From contig CM072887.1 in assembly GCA_037013685.1 (NCBI GenBank), positions 49,713,154 to 49,777,153 of the forward strand: DNA of 64,000 bases, read 5' to 3'. Every line of letters begins with the position of its first letter. Position 1 is the stretch's first letter. Origin of the DNA: Acridotheres tristis (taxonomy: Eukaryota > Chordata > Aves > Passeriformes > Sturnidae). Shown here in pieces: positions 11,540 to 23,170 of the stretch. The position numbers and the translations under genes are program-made. The notes beneath the pieces are model-generated. The model had not been told where the DNA came from. It did not search any database and saw only the letters and a program-made list of their open reading frames with translations.

Positions 11540-13649
11540 GGTTTTGATTTCTTATTAACCTATTTTAATATTACGTGACTAGGAAGGGCCATGAAAGAAA
11601 TAGTAACAAAAGTGTTTCAATAATCTGATGCCTGGAGACAAATACTTGGGTATAACACTTCCTTTTCAAAAGCCAGAATAATAAAAAAATTATATTAGGC
11701 TTATTCAAAAAATTTGTTAAAAGAAAATAAGATGAGGAATTACAGAGCTCTGTTCATCTTTCTCAGATATATAGTTGATGCTTCTTATAAATTAGGTTTT
11801 TTAATCAAAACTGGAAAGAATTTTTAACATAGATTCAATCATCAACATAATAATAATACATTTAGTCTGAAAAGTCACAAACTATTACTTGATCAAACAT
11901 AAATTATCCATAATAACAATCACATTAGGAAAAGGCCTACATTATTTGTGCAAATGTAATGAGGTTTTCTGATGATTAGGAAATCTAGATTATGTGCAAC
12001 TGAAAGCATGTTAACAATAAAACCAGAAGACAAGTACGTTTATTCTGTACTGTTAAATAACTGGAATCTTCGATGTATTTGCTAACATACTAATCAGATT
12101 CATTTTAAAAAGCTTTACCTCAGATCTACCTTAAAAAACTACCTTTTTTGACTGTAGTATTTAGCATTTTGTCAGCCAATATAACAAAGACCTTAGAAAA
12201 GCAGTACGCACATATGACATCATATGCACAGAACATCAGTGCTCTTCAGATACTACATTCTCCTGGGAATTTTCACTGTCTTTTAATTCAATTCAGAGAG
12301 ATTTAAATTTCATTTATTTCATTAGCATCTTAGGAATGTAGCCCTTTTAATCTTATTCCGAACTATCAAGGTTTGTTTTTTTGCAAAGAGCACCCCTTAT
12401 TGATGTAAAATACATCTAATCTGTTCTGGAAAATATTTTGATAGCATATCAAAAGTAGAAAGCAGTATGTTTTTGGGGTGTTTTAAACTACCAAAGATTC
12501 TGTAACTGATTGATAAATAGTGATTATTCAATGGAAAAGTTAATCTTTTAATGAAAACGCCATCCAAAAAATCCCTTGGAAAAGCAGTGGGCTTGATCTT
12601 CTTGGCATCATTTCCAGTGTGCAAATCAATTTATCTAGCTGTAGATTTGAGCCCTAGCAGAGCTTGCTGCAGTGGTTTGAGGTGCCATCACCTATTTATT
12701 CCTCCTCATACCTGGGATGGGAGAATGTAGGAATGTAGTTGTGCCCCAACTAGCACAGCTCACAGTCTGAGAAAGAATCTCAGCCTCACCTTCAGAAACT
12801 AGTGCATGAAAACTGTGATTAGCGAGGGCTGGAAATAGTTTATTTTATCAACTCTGCTTTAGGGGCATTCATGCCTGATGAGGAGGTGGGAAAGACAGCC
12901 GGGAACGCCAATGCCTTCAGCTGTGGGAGTGAGAATTTTTGGGAGAGCCTCGGTGCGAGCCTTGACTCTGACAGGGAGTTTGGTGGCAGCTTCATTGGTT
13001 TGTAGGAGTTAATGCAGCTCTCAGCTTAAACCCCTGAGTCCCTGAGAGAGGACATAAACGTTTCTGTGAGGTGAAGAGGAAGAAAGAGAAACAAGAGTAG
13101 CAGTGAATACCATGACACAAGACAGAAAAAATTAAATTGCATTCTTTCTGCAGCATAGGGTGCGAGGATATGGGTGCTGAATGGAAACACAGACACACTG
13201 CAACACAACTTTATCGAGGGTAAATGGTGTTAACCTAGCTCGTTTATTTTCTTTGGAAGGAGAACTGGTTTTCTAGGAGAAAATAAGGGAGGAGGGGGGC
13301 GGCTAAGGAATGTGACATGATGTCGTCTGGGGAAGCAGAGATGGGGCTTATGGGGCACGGGACGGTGACGGAGAGTGACTGAAGCAATAGGGTGAATTAC
13401 AGAAAGCTGACCCACTGGAAGAGGGAGAGCTGCTGAAGGGCTGCCCTTGGAAGACGTTTTACCTAACAAACTCACTAGGGGGCCGTGCCACGGGCAGAAC
13501 GTAACCCTGGAACGGTAAAGGGAGACGGATCCGGCCGGGCAGCACCAGCCCACTCCCAGATCAACCCCCACGGCCAGAGCAAGCCAAGATATCCGGGTGC
13601 ACCGCCCCGGGGCGGTGAGAGCTCAGCGCGGGAGGCGGTGCGACCCCGG

Positions 13650-13729
13650 CGGGGCAGAGTCATCTCCGCCCGCCCCTCGCCCGCCCCGACGGGGCAGAGC
13701 CGCCTCCGCCCGCCCCTCGCCGGCCCCGG
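13650..13729 (+). repeat. Tandem duplication of a 40 bp GC-box-rich unit
   Basis: Two adjacent 40 bp copies (13650-13689 and 13690-13729) match at all but about five positions. Each contains CTCCGCCCGCCCCTCGC, a run of Sp/KLF-type GC boxes. The duplication doubles the GC-box content immediately upstream of, or at, the presumed ABRACL start site. Confidence 0.8.
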
Positions 13730-13794
13730 CCCCGCCCGGCGCTGCCCCGCGGCTCCGCCGGCTCCGAGCGGCCACAGCGGCGGCGCCGGCAGCG
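13700..13794 (+). other. ABRACL: ABRACL non-coding first exon (5' end estimated)
   Basis: The 3' boundary is set by a strong donor (CGGTGAGT, GT at 13795-13796). The 5' end is not visible and is given only as an estimate inside the CpG island. No ATG occurs in the exon as drawn, so translation should start at the first ATG of the next exon, which fits the family. Intron 1 (13795-16191) is about 2.4 kb. Confidence 0.55.
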
Positions 13795-16191
13795 GTGAGT
13801 GGTGGAGAGCGGGAGGGAGCGGGTCGGGGACAGCCGTGCGTCCATCCTTCCCTCCCTCCGGCCCGGGGAGCCCTCCTTCATTCCCTCGGTCCTGCCCGGG
13901 GAGCCGTCCTTCCCTCCCTCCCTCCCTCGGTCCGCGCCGGGGGCGGAGGCGCTGCCCGGGCAGGGAGCGGCTGCCGCTCGGCCGGCGGGGCCCGCTTCCC
14001 GGTACTCCCCGCGCAGGCGGCGGAGGGACTGGGATCCCGCCGCGGTGTGGGAAGGGAACCGCGCTCTGCCGCCCGGCGCGGTCCTGCCGAGGGGCCAGCA
14101 GTGCCCGCAGGGGGACAGGTGGGCGCGGTGGGTGACAGATGTGCGTGTGTGTGTGCGCGCTCGCAGCCGTTCGGCGCGTTTCTGCCAAATAAGGAGAAGT
14201 TTAATTTCCATACCACGTACTGCCTTGCAGCGGTGTATTGGCATCAGGAATATTGAGTCTAATAGCTGGCGTGCACTTTTGATAGTTGGTGTGTTGAGCA
14301 TCTACAGTATAAAGCAAATATTTAAGTTTTGAAATACCGAGGATCCCTACTACTTGCTCAGCCATGCTTCTCTGATCTCAAAAGCCTTGCCTAATAATGT
14401 AGAATTAACTTTTTAAATACTGCTGTTTATATTAATGGTGTACATGTATGAAAATAATTAGAAATCAACGTGAATTTAAAGGGTCGAAAGTAAAAAAGAG
14501 CCTTTAAAGTGAGAAGAACATCTTTAAAGAGGTGATTATGCCGTTGTGATGACCAATATCAAAACTGGCAGCCTGAAAAATAATGGGAGTGTAAGCTTTC
14601 TAAGAGATGGGTCATATTTTCATTGCTGACTTGATCCATTTAATGCCGAGTCAAACAAAATCCGGAAGTTTGTGGAATTCAAACTAAGGCAGCTGCAGCT
14701 GTGCAGCCTTGCTGCCCTGCCCTTTGCAGCGCTGATCCCACGGTACCACATCCAGTTTCAATGTCACCTGTCTGCTGATATCCGCTGCAGTGCTGCTGTT
14801 ACCGTGCGCTGGGGATGAACCTGTGCTTTGGCTGGGGCTTTGCCTGAAACCCATGCTGATAATTAACCTTGCTCAGTTTTGCATGTTAAAAAGAAACATT
14901 TTTTTTTTTTGCATGTGAATTTTTTTATCTAAAAATCATACTTTGCTGCAAGGTATTTTTGCTGCTTGGGTAAGTCATAAGGGGTCAGGAAGTGGAACTA
15001 TGTCACTCTTACCTATTTTAACTCAATAAAAAAAGAAATGAGGGAAAACTTTTCTCCTAGGAAGAGTTTATGATGCATTCAGATGTCTTTTTTAAACTCC
15101 ACTTTCATACTAGTGCAGAAATCCCGGTTTCTTGAACAAAAGAAGGGGTCTCAGTGCTCACTGAGCCCTTTTTATCTAGTGCTCAGCTCTAGAAGCTCTC
15201 AGTGGCTTTTGTTCCAGGCTGCATTGTTGGCATCCGTGGAAGCTGCATTTGATGCTTTGCTTTGTCTGTGATGCCCAGTTTCTTGTGCTTGCCTCAGTGC
15301 CGGTTTTTGCTTAAGGAGTTCAATATCTAAAGGTTTCATTGTGTAGAAGCTGCTTTGCACAGCATAGGCCATAAAACAGCGTTCAGGTGTCTGCAGTTGT
15401 TAACCTTGGGCGCTTTGTGCTGTGGACAGAAGTGCTGTGTGTGACTGTAGTGTTGCCATATGCTGTGCCACATATGGCTAAACTGTTGCAAGGCATCAGC
15501 ACACATTGGTGCAAATTGCTGCCTTTCACCAAGAGGAGCCCAGGATACGTTTGGCAGTGTAGTAGATTCTGGGGATCACTTTGAATGGCAAAAATGTTGA
15601 CTGCCTTAAGTCACTTGCATAGTTTGGATCAGTTCTGCTCTCAGTAGCAGGTGTGCAGGAACTGCTGTCCTTTCAGACACCATATGTGTCTGTAATCAGC
15701 AATACGTGTCTGCAGTATCTTCCCAGCATATGTAGAAAGCTGTGGTGTGGTTTAAGAAACCAAATCTACCACATATCCCAGAGAGAAATTTAAAGGCAGA
15801 CGTTCCATTTTAATTGAGGCCATTGATAGAATGTTGCAAAGCCCCTGAAGACCTCTAATTCTGTGGAAGCTTAAGCTCATTGTTTAAAACAAACAACCCT
15901 CCTCTTCCTTGACCTTCCCACATCTGTCATATTTTGTGATTGGCTCCTCATATTTGTGTATAGAACGTAACAAGATTGTAACCTCTGTTCCTTTCCCTTC
16001 AAATGTGGAGGTGCAGAGGCTCTCTATCTGTTCAAAACTGAAATCCTAGATTATCCTGTACTCATGCATCTCCAGGCTTCTAGGATTTATGAAGTGTTGT
16101 GACATTCCTAAAGAACTGAGAACACACCAGAAGGGCGCAAAGGATTTACAGGATTCCTAATAACTTTGTAAATTTTTTTTTTTCCTTTTAG
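13795..16191 (+). other. ABRACL intron 1
   Basis: GT-AG intron with a GTGAGT donor and a long T-rich tract before the acceptor TTTTAG at 16191. Its first 340 bp still belong to the CpG island and contain CCCT-type short repeats at about 13,845-13,930. The rest is AT-rich. No further gene is seen in it. Confidence 0.75.
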
Positions 16192-16197
16192 ACCACA

Positions 16198-16258
16198 ATG
16201 AATGTGGAACATGAAATTAGCCTCCTAGTTGAGGAGATTCGGCGGCTGGGAACCAAAA
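16198..16258 (+). CDS. ABRACL: ABRACL coding exon 1 (exon 2 of the gene)
   Basis: The exon begins at 16192 after a T-rich tract and TTTTAG acceptor, six bases before the ATG. It encodes residues 1-20 and the first base of codon 21. It ends at the GTAAGT donor (GT at 16259-16260). Confidence 0.95.
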
Positions 16259-17661
16259 GTAAGTATTGTAGTGTCTCTGTATGGATGTAATCATGTTATA
16301 GATGCGTGTATGTACATACATATCACCGTGCATGCATGTCACTCAGATGAAGTTGTCTTATATCAAACTAAGAACTTGGCAAATTCAAATAAGCAGGTAA
16401 CCTGAAAACCTGCATATGCACTTAATGTTGGGCTCTACGGTACTGCCTGTGTTCCATCCTTTTAAAGCAGTTCTGTTATAAAATTGAACATTTAAGCTTC
16501 TGCAGAAGAGAGGATGTAGGCCTGAAATCCTGCTCCCTGAATCAGCTGCAAGAGTCACCTTTTCTTTAGGCTTTCAATACTTGCTACAGTCAGCACAGAA
16601 GAAAGTTGCACCTTCTCCTTCCAGCTCCTTCCTTGGTAGCCTTTTAACTTCAGAATTCGCGCATTTCAGTTCTGTTCATGGGATTATTGTGGGTTCATGT
16701 ATTATTTGGAAGAAATTGGTCTGTACGCCTAAAACTAATCCAGGAGTTATATGTGTAGTTCCAAACTTCCTTAAACTTGCTTAGAAGGTACTGTTTCCTC
16801 TTAGGATTGTTTTTCATTGCTAAAACTCCTCTTTCTTTACAAATATTTATGCAGTGTGTGGATGTGCTACCTGCTCCTATATATCAGTTCTGGCCACTTG
16901 TTTTTTCAAAACCTAAACACATATGTACATCTTGCATTTTGCATGACTGCATCTGCTTTTTAGGAATAACATAACTTTAACATATATTTTAAAGTTTTAC
17001 TTTGTGTGAAAATTCACATTGAAGCCTTTTCAATGTGACCCTCAAATATTAATGAGTGAAAAAAAGTGAAAATATATTTTAATGTATGGTTTAGATTTAG
17101 GTTGGAGGAGCAGGGTGTTAGACTTGATCCTTATGGGTCTCCCTCAATTTGAGATATTCTAGGATTTTAATTATTTAAAACTAATTTCCTCCAAACACAG
17201 TGAAGAGGTTCAATAGCCTATGCCTGTCATAGGTTTCAGAAAGTCATCAATAAAAGTAAACAGAGCAGATATATGGTTCTTGATGTAAGCCTCTGGAAGC
17301 AATGGTAAAGTTAAATTAGGCAGGACTAATGCCTACTGGTTATCATCAGCATTTATAATATGATCCCAAATAAATTGGGAAACACAGTGTGGTTTACTTT
17401 CAATGTTCTCTGTGTCACCTTATCTCCCCAGTAATCTCCTAATTTGAAGGAAATCTACATTGTGTCTTTGATTTAGATGCTGATGGACAAGTGAGTGTGA
17501 AATTTGGTGTGCTGTTTGCTGATGAGAAGTGTGCCAACCTCTTTGAAGCCTTGGTGGGAACGCTTAAGGCAGCAAAACGACGGAAGATCATCACTTACCA
17601 AGGAGAGCTGCTTTTACAAGGTGTTCATGACAATGTGGACATCATGCTGCTGCAGGACTGA
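16198..17661 (+). CDS. ABRACL: ABRACL, Costars family protein, complete CDS (two coding exons)
   Basis: The coding sequence is 16198-16258 joined to 17477-17661 (246 nt, 81 aa plus stop), the same length as human ABRACL. The product is the small ABRA C-terminal-like (Costars) protein, a cytosolic regulator of actin dynamics and cell motility in animals and Dictyostelium. It is essentially one Costars domain. The start is MNVEHEISLLVEEIRRLG, the middle has the signature KFGVLF and ANLFEALVGTLKAAKRR, and the end is the family-typical LLLQGVHDNVDIMLLQD. The start ATG has A at -3. The splice falls inside an Asn codon (A|AT). Donor GTAAGT and acceptor TTTAG are canonical. The gene is followed 18 nt to 400 nt downstream by a 3'UTR with a poly(A) signal. 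I see no damage, and the CpG-island promoter suggests broad expression. Confidence 0.97.
16259..17476 (+). other. ABRACL intron 2
   Basis: About 1.2 kb, GT-AG, with donor GTAAGT. It is AT-rich with a CR1-like tail at about 17.11-17.17 kb. No other feature is supported. Confidence 0.85.
17111..17170 (+). mobile_element. CR1-like LINE 3' tail fragment in ABRACL intron 2
   Basis: The order 'cagggtgttagacttgatcc', 'ttatgggtctccctcaattt', 'gatattctaggatttt' follows the CR1 3' end (a TTGGACTTGATGATC-like part, a GGGTCCCTTCCAACT-like part, then an ATTCTATGATT-like tail). Only the last 60 bp or so is recognisable. It reads in the + direction and lies 300 bp before the last ABRACL exon. Confidence 0.65.
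17477..17661 (+). CDS. ABRACL: ABRACL coding exon 2 (terminal coding exon)
   Basis: It begins after ATTTAG at 17471-17476, completes codon 21 and encodes residues 22-81, ending in TGA at 17659-17661. This exon carries most of the Costars domain, including the basic KAAKRRK segment. Confidence 0.96.
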
Positions 17662-17688
17662 TGCAGTATTTCAGCTATGCATTAATGG

Positions 17689-17729
17689 AATTGTTTGAAA
17701 CAATTTGATCCATCAAACAATTGTTTGAT
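17689..17729 (+). other. Stem-loop/palindrome in the ABRACL 3'UTR
   Basis: ATCAAACAATTGTTTGAT (17712-17729) is a perfect 18 bp palindrome. AATTGTTTGA at 17689-17698 is also an exact complement of TCAAACAATT at 17713-17722. The two pairings use the same bases, so the RNA could fold in either of two mutually exclusive ways. Function is unknown. Confidence 0.5.
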
Positions 17730-18035
17730 TTGCCACATACTCTTAATAAGGCTGATCATTCCAATGCGTTTTGATGTATTTTGTATATCTTTATAGTCAA
17801 AAGAAAAGTGTCCTATTTTGAAAAACATTCCCTTTTGTAAGTCTTCCTAAAATGGTACTGTATGTGAGTAATATAAAAGATGCCAGATCTTTTTCCTCTC
17901 TCTTTTTTTGTCTTTTTTTTTTTTTTTTTTTAATCTCAGGTAATTCTCTTAAATGTCTGGTGGTTATTTTCAACATATGAAGAAGAGGACTGGTAATTTA
18001 ATGTTTACAAATGAAAATGTGCCATGAAAGTACAA

Positions 18036-18041
18036 AATAAA
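18036..18041 (+). promoter_or_regulatory. ABRACL poly(A) signal
   Basis: Canonical AATAAA about 375 nt after the stop codon, followed by a T/G-rich stretch beginning about 18,055. This fits a single, short 3'UTR. Confidence 0.8.
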
Positions 18042-21000
18042 AGCACATACTTACATTTGTGTTATTCTTACTGCTTTGGTTTCTGTTTTTATTTGCAATC
18101 TGAAATGAAAGCAAACTGAATTCCTGCAACTGTTTAGGCAACTGTTTGAAAGCACGACAGTGAGATAGAAATAATTTTGCAGTGTGATTCAATAGAAGAA
18201 TGACTGCCCTTCGGATTGACAAAAGTGTGCCTCATTCATCTGTGGCAGGGTCATATGCTTTCATTTTCTTGTCCTCTGGACTTGAGAAGGAAGTGGGTGA
18301 GGAGCTCCCTGAATGCTTTCATGCAGTGTTAACTGGAAGTTAGTACAGCAGCTTCAGGCTGTCATTCTTTTCCTCATAGAGTCCTACTTTCTCTAAATCT
18401 CCCCAGACAGAAGGTGGCAGGGGAGGGGAAGAAAAAAACCGTTTTGATTGTTTTCTAGCTTACTGCGAATTCTTTTTATCAGAAGAAGTGCATCCTCCAG
18501 TAGGGAGAAAGAGGTGCTGCATGAGGAAAGCAGCCGTGGGCAAGCAAACTGCTTGCTGCTCTGTGCTTACACTCCACAGCTGCAGCTCTTAAAGTTGCAG
18601 GATGGGTGAATTTCCCTTAGCACCCTTTTACAAGTGCAAAATGTTTGAAAAGCGTCTCCTCATTTACAGATCCAACAAATATGTGCATCGTTACAGAATG
18701 TCTACAAAGCTTTGTAGTTCCAGCTGCTACTCCTTTCATCTTGTTTTGCTCTGCTTTGTGCAACAGGAAAACAACTTAGATCCTGTGTGCAAACAGATCT
18801 GGGCTGCCTCTGCTTGTGCTGGCCCCAGAATCTGGAGAGCAGGGAAGTGATAGGCAGAGAAACTTGAGCTGTGTGGGTCCAAGCCAGCTGGAGTGGAGGA
18901 GCAGAGCAGGAGCTCAGCACAGCTTAGTGGCTCCAGGGCTCTGTCACTCTGGTGCAGCTTTTCTGCTTCCAGACCTGAGCTGCCAAGTGCCAGCACCCCT
19001 GTGCTCCCTAGGCAGAAAGAAGGGGGACAGAGACCCAGGCAGTCTGCCAGAGGGGTGAGACCAGACAGCTGTGTGTTGCCAGATAACTACAGCTGGTTTT
19101 TCTTCTGCTTCTATTTTGCTGCAAGTCTGAGTCTGGATTGTCTGGATTCACAGAATAGCCTGGGTGTGCTGACAGATACCAAGTGCTTTGTGATTCTCTG
19201 AGATGCCAGTTTTGGTACAGAGAGTACCAACGTCTCCCAACCAGGAAGTAGTTCTCTGTGCAAGCTCGTGACAGCTCTTTAAGCACTGAAGGGCTCAGCC
19301 TTGAAAATTAACTAAAAACCAAACCAGTAAATGTAAGGCTCAGTGCTGAGTTGGAGCTGAGACAGGACTATGAAGAGACCTTTATGTCTCTCTTATTTTA
19401 GATTTATCTTAACAATACTAATAAAAGTGCTCAGGGCTTCTGGGAACACCATGTAGAAAGAGGCAGAGAAACTTGGAATTAAAATAAATCTGTAACAATC
19501 AGAGGAGAATGTGACTTGTGTACTGCCTGAGGCAGTTGAGTTTCATTTTCTCTCTGCTTCTGAAAGGAAGCAAGGATGTATGTCCAAGAATTTGCCTCCA
19601 GTGCAAAGTTTAATCCAGTATATTCTGACCTCAGAATTGTGTAGGATTTTCACTTCAAGATATATACAAACACTGTTGATTCTCTAATCTATTTTGTTTC
19701 CCCAGAGAAAATAAAATACTAACATTTATTCCCATGCATGGGACACATTTCTGTTGGGGAAATAATTCCCCCAGCAAATGGCCTGGACATGAGATGTAGT
19801 TCCTGGAGCACTTGACACAATAATAGAAAGCTGGGGGGAGGAATTACCTATTTCTATAAACAGTAGCACAATCAGCACTCCTCTGCGATGGGTTCGTGAT
19901 CTTGCCGGCTATTGATCTGAAGGAAGTTTGCAGGTCAGCCAGGAGCACCAGTCATTCAAACAGAAAATAATTCTGACTGTGGGGAAGCAGGAAGAATCAG
20001 AGATTTTTGACAACAGCATAAGAGCTGTTGGTAGCTGTTACCTGTCTGCAATAATGCTGGGAAATTAGCGAAAGTGTAGCTTGGCTAATTCAGTCTCCAT
20101 AAGATCTGAGAACATGGTGGAAACTTGAAGAGAGGTTGGATGAGCTCCAGGCAAATCTAACTGATACAATTTAAGATGTCACCAGTGCACGTCTTCAGCT
20201 GGGACTGTTAGAGTAGCTGATGCAGTGGAGTGTGTGCACTTGCACTCACTCATCTCAGCTATTTCTGTACAAAATCCAGTGACTGGAGGTAAATGTGCTT
20301 TTCAAAGGAGTTTTAACTAAGCTGTGAAAGTGCTGAGGTGCAAGTCTGCATAACCTTTTGTGAGGGATGATGACATCTTAAACTTTGCAGCTATTTCTCT
20401 TGTGAGCATAGTTTTTTTAGTTGTTGGTTTTGTTTTTATTCTGGGAGCATAAGCAAAGCAACGATTGAAATATACGCATGCTATATTTTATGTGCCTCTC
20501 ATGTTGGAAAGAATTTTGAAAATTCATGTTGTGTTTTTCTCATTTCTCATGTTCCCTCCAAAGCTATGCTGGAGGTATTCTTTCTGCTCCAAGGGATTTC
20601 TCTCGATGACAGCAATGTCACTTTTGCCATTCATTCCTGCATAAAGCTTTGCCACCAAAAAAATAACCTTGAAGGAAAGAACAAGAGGAAGAGAAGCAAG
20701 AAGTTCTTACATACTGAAAACTTATTATATTGCTACTGATACTTAATGGTTTTATTTTAAATTAGTTGGATGTTTTAGAAATAGGCTGAGATTCTCCTCT
20801 ACTCTGGCAGCACAAAATATTAAATATGTTTAAACAATTTCAGAGCCTTTGCTGAAGTGACACCACATGATTGTCACAGGACTGACCCTATGGCTCCATA
20901 CCAAAACACTAACCCTTAATATCTTTGTATCATCTCCACCTAGTGTAAAAAACAGTCCTAGAAGTTTGTTCCACAGTCTGCAGCATAACTTATGTTCAGC

Positions 21001-23130
21001 ATTACTTGAAAATCCTCTGTCTGATAACTATATGATGGGAACCATGCTTTCAAGGACTTAAAGAAAAAAGCACAACATATTTCTTTTGGAAACTGGCAAA
21101 GTCAATAATTTTGCAAAATTCATGTGATCTGCCTTGTCTCTGTGCATCAAAACCCATACCAGTTTAGATCTCCTAACGATTTGATTTTCAATGACAGATA
21201 TCTTCAGCATTTTGATCTGAAATGGCATTCTCAAAGTAAGTCAAGAGTAAGTTGAAGAGTTGTTCCAGTGCAACGATTTCCAGGAATCTGTATGGTCGGC
21301 ATTTCCAGGTACCTCTGGATAAAAAATAAGTTGAATGGGTTATTTGAGAGTAAGTGCTTGACAGTGTTTCTAGCAGTGTTTTTAACATCTAGTTACATAA
21401 ACTGCCTAATGTGAAATTATTCTAATAAAGTTTTCCTGAGGGTGGCAGTTCAGTTTAGTTCTGCCACTCTGAGTACAGCTTTAACCACAAATGCACTGCA
21501 GTGTGTATTTAAGCAGTGGAAGCTAGTCTGCTGGCACATATTTTGAATAATACACCAGAGCAGCATTGTCGTCTGGTGTAGCCTAGATGTCATTGCAGAT
21601 TATGCTTATCTCTGCCAGAGCACCTGAGTGACTCAAATATCAGCCTGGTAACCTAGAGAGGGAGTCATTCGACCTACAAATGCTCTCCTGAGTTCTTGTC
21701 AGATCAGATCCAGGTCAAAACTCCTTTCAGACAAATGCTTAGAGTCAGACCTGAGCATTTTCCAGTACAGCATTTTAACAAATATAGCAGCATTATGTTC
21801 CTTTTTGGAGCTTCTTCCTGCACAACCACTGAAAGCTGAATGACACTAAAGGTTTTGCTGCTGCCTTGCCACACTTAAAGCTCTTCTCCAGAGAGGACAA
21901 TGGTATGTACCATGTAATTCTATATGCATACTATGCATACTTATTGATACAACAAGTACTCAAAACCTGATTTTTTTTAAACATGCAGTAAAATGACAAT
22001 TATGTTTGAATGGGATTGTAATGATCTTCATTTCCTGGTCTTTGCTAAGTCTGCTGAATGCCACAAGAGATCATGTTAGTAAAAATGATAGTCTGTATCT
22101 TCCAGAATTAGGTCTTTTGCAAAGTTTTGGTAATAGAAGACATATTACTGCCAGGTCTTTCTTAGTCAAGAGGCCTTGGTCCATCTCTACAGCTGATGTT
22201 CTAAAAACCTTCCTTTATGAAATTCTATTTCGGAGCACCATATGATTGATCATCTTGGAAATCTGGTTTCAATTTTCTTAGGGGGGAAAAAAAAGAAAGT
22301 CAACATCAGTTGAAGACACCACCATTCCTCAGGACGTCAGCACCATGAAGTAGTTCACACAGAATTCAAGACACAAACATGGAAATAACTGGTGTTCAGT
22401 GGAGAGAAGGTGGCAATGCCTCTAGTTAGAGGAAGGTTTGCATGATTTTAGCTTCCCAGCAAAGTTTTCAGTGAAACCTTGGGTGTCTGTGGACTTGGAG
22501 CTACCAGAGTACCTTGCAAATGTCATGTACTTGAATTTAAATATTCTAATGCCACTGAAGTTACCTGCAACACAAAGTGCCTGTCTCAGACACATGACCA
22601 TAGGGAATCAAGACATATATGCCTAAAGTGAACCAAGGATGTGTGCTGGGAAGCAGGGACACTGAGTAGTCCTTATCTTTGTACAAAAATGTCTGTAATT
22701 TTCTCCTTAAGCACCCACTCAGGTACCTTTCATTATACTGATGAATTGGTTCTGGCCTGAAGGGAGTGGGAGCATCAGCAGTGGGTGGGTGCAGGTTGCT
22801 GCCAGGGCCCTGCATGGCACCCGGTGTGCCAAAAAAGGTCAGCAGGCGAAGAGAAATTGCTGTGTGAAAAGCTGTGCCTCAGGTTCCTTGGGAAGCTGGT
22901 CTGTACTTCTGTGTCAAGCAACACTGAGGTTGAGTGGTTTGCTCAGAGCCAAGTGAGATTCACTAACCTGTGTCTTTGTGTCTGGAAAACAAGGTCTCTC
23001 TGTGCGCTTATATTTGCATGGTGTTCCACTCAAGCATGTCCAGCCAGCTGGCCTGATAGCAGGGGACTGATGTAGTGGGACTTCTCAGAATTATTTTCTT
23101 CTCTATGAACACTTTTGGCAGTTTATAAAG

Positions 23131-23170
23131 TCATAGAATATTTCAAGTTGGAAGGCACTTATAAACTTGT
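23131..23170 (-). mobile_element. CR1-like tail fragment, reverse orientation
   Basis: The order 'tcatagaatatttcaagttg' then 'gaaggcacttataaac' follows the reverse complement of a CR1 3' end, which in this orientation begins with AATCATAGAAT followed by a GTTGGAAGGGACC-like segment. Only about 40 bp is recognisable. Confidence 0.5.

Larger units (their letters stand above)
1..13470. other. AT-rich intergenic region upstream of ABRACL
   Basis: I find no supported gene here. The open frames are short, mostly lack an ATG, have no plausible splice partners and match no family I recognise. In human the neighbour on this side is REPS1. No CpG island or REPS1-like coding exon is visible, so its promoter, if the order is conserved, lies further left. 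The stretch holds several small elements listed separately: a CR1 tail near 5.4 kb, a diverged direct repeat at 5.74 and 6.5 kb, short inverted repeats at 6.2 and 11.5 kb, and an AP-1 site cluster at 9.56-9.62 kb. A GC-rich but CpG-poor patch lies at about 3.51-3.80 kb. Confidence 0.75.
13470..14135. promoter_or_regulatory. CpG island promoter of ABRACL
   Basis: This block is sharply richer in GC and CpG than its AT-rich flanks. It contains many GC-box-like CCGCCC/CCCGCCCC motifs and no TATA box placed convincingly, as usual for a housekeeping promoter. A GTGAGT splice donor at 13795 lies inside it and pairs with the ABRACL coding exon acceptor 2.4 kb downstream. Long open frames appear on both strands here only because GC-rich DNA contains few stop codons, and none resembles a known protein. 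The island's symmetry means divergent transcription cannot be excluded. Confidence 0.8.
17662..18060 (+). other. ABRACL: ABRACL 3'UTR (3' end inferred)
   Basis: About 400 nt, AT-rich. It contains a strong palindrome soon after the stop codon, a run of 19 T at 17913-17931, and an AATAAA signal at 18036-18041. T/G-rich sequence after about 18,055 is a plausible downstream element. The cleavage point is estimated. Confidence 0.7.

Noticed and set aside
1..13470. Search for REPS1 exons expected from human gene order
   Set aside because: No coding segment resembling REPS1 and no CpG island was seen, so the gene probably lies wholly outside the window on the left.
13475..14332. Several long overlapping frames on both strands of the ABRACL CpG island
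   Set aside because: They are Arg/Pro/Ala/Gly-rich in every frame, as expected where stop codons are rare. None resembles a known protein, and the real ABRACL frame starts 2.4 kb downstream.
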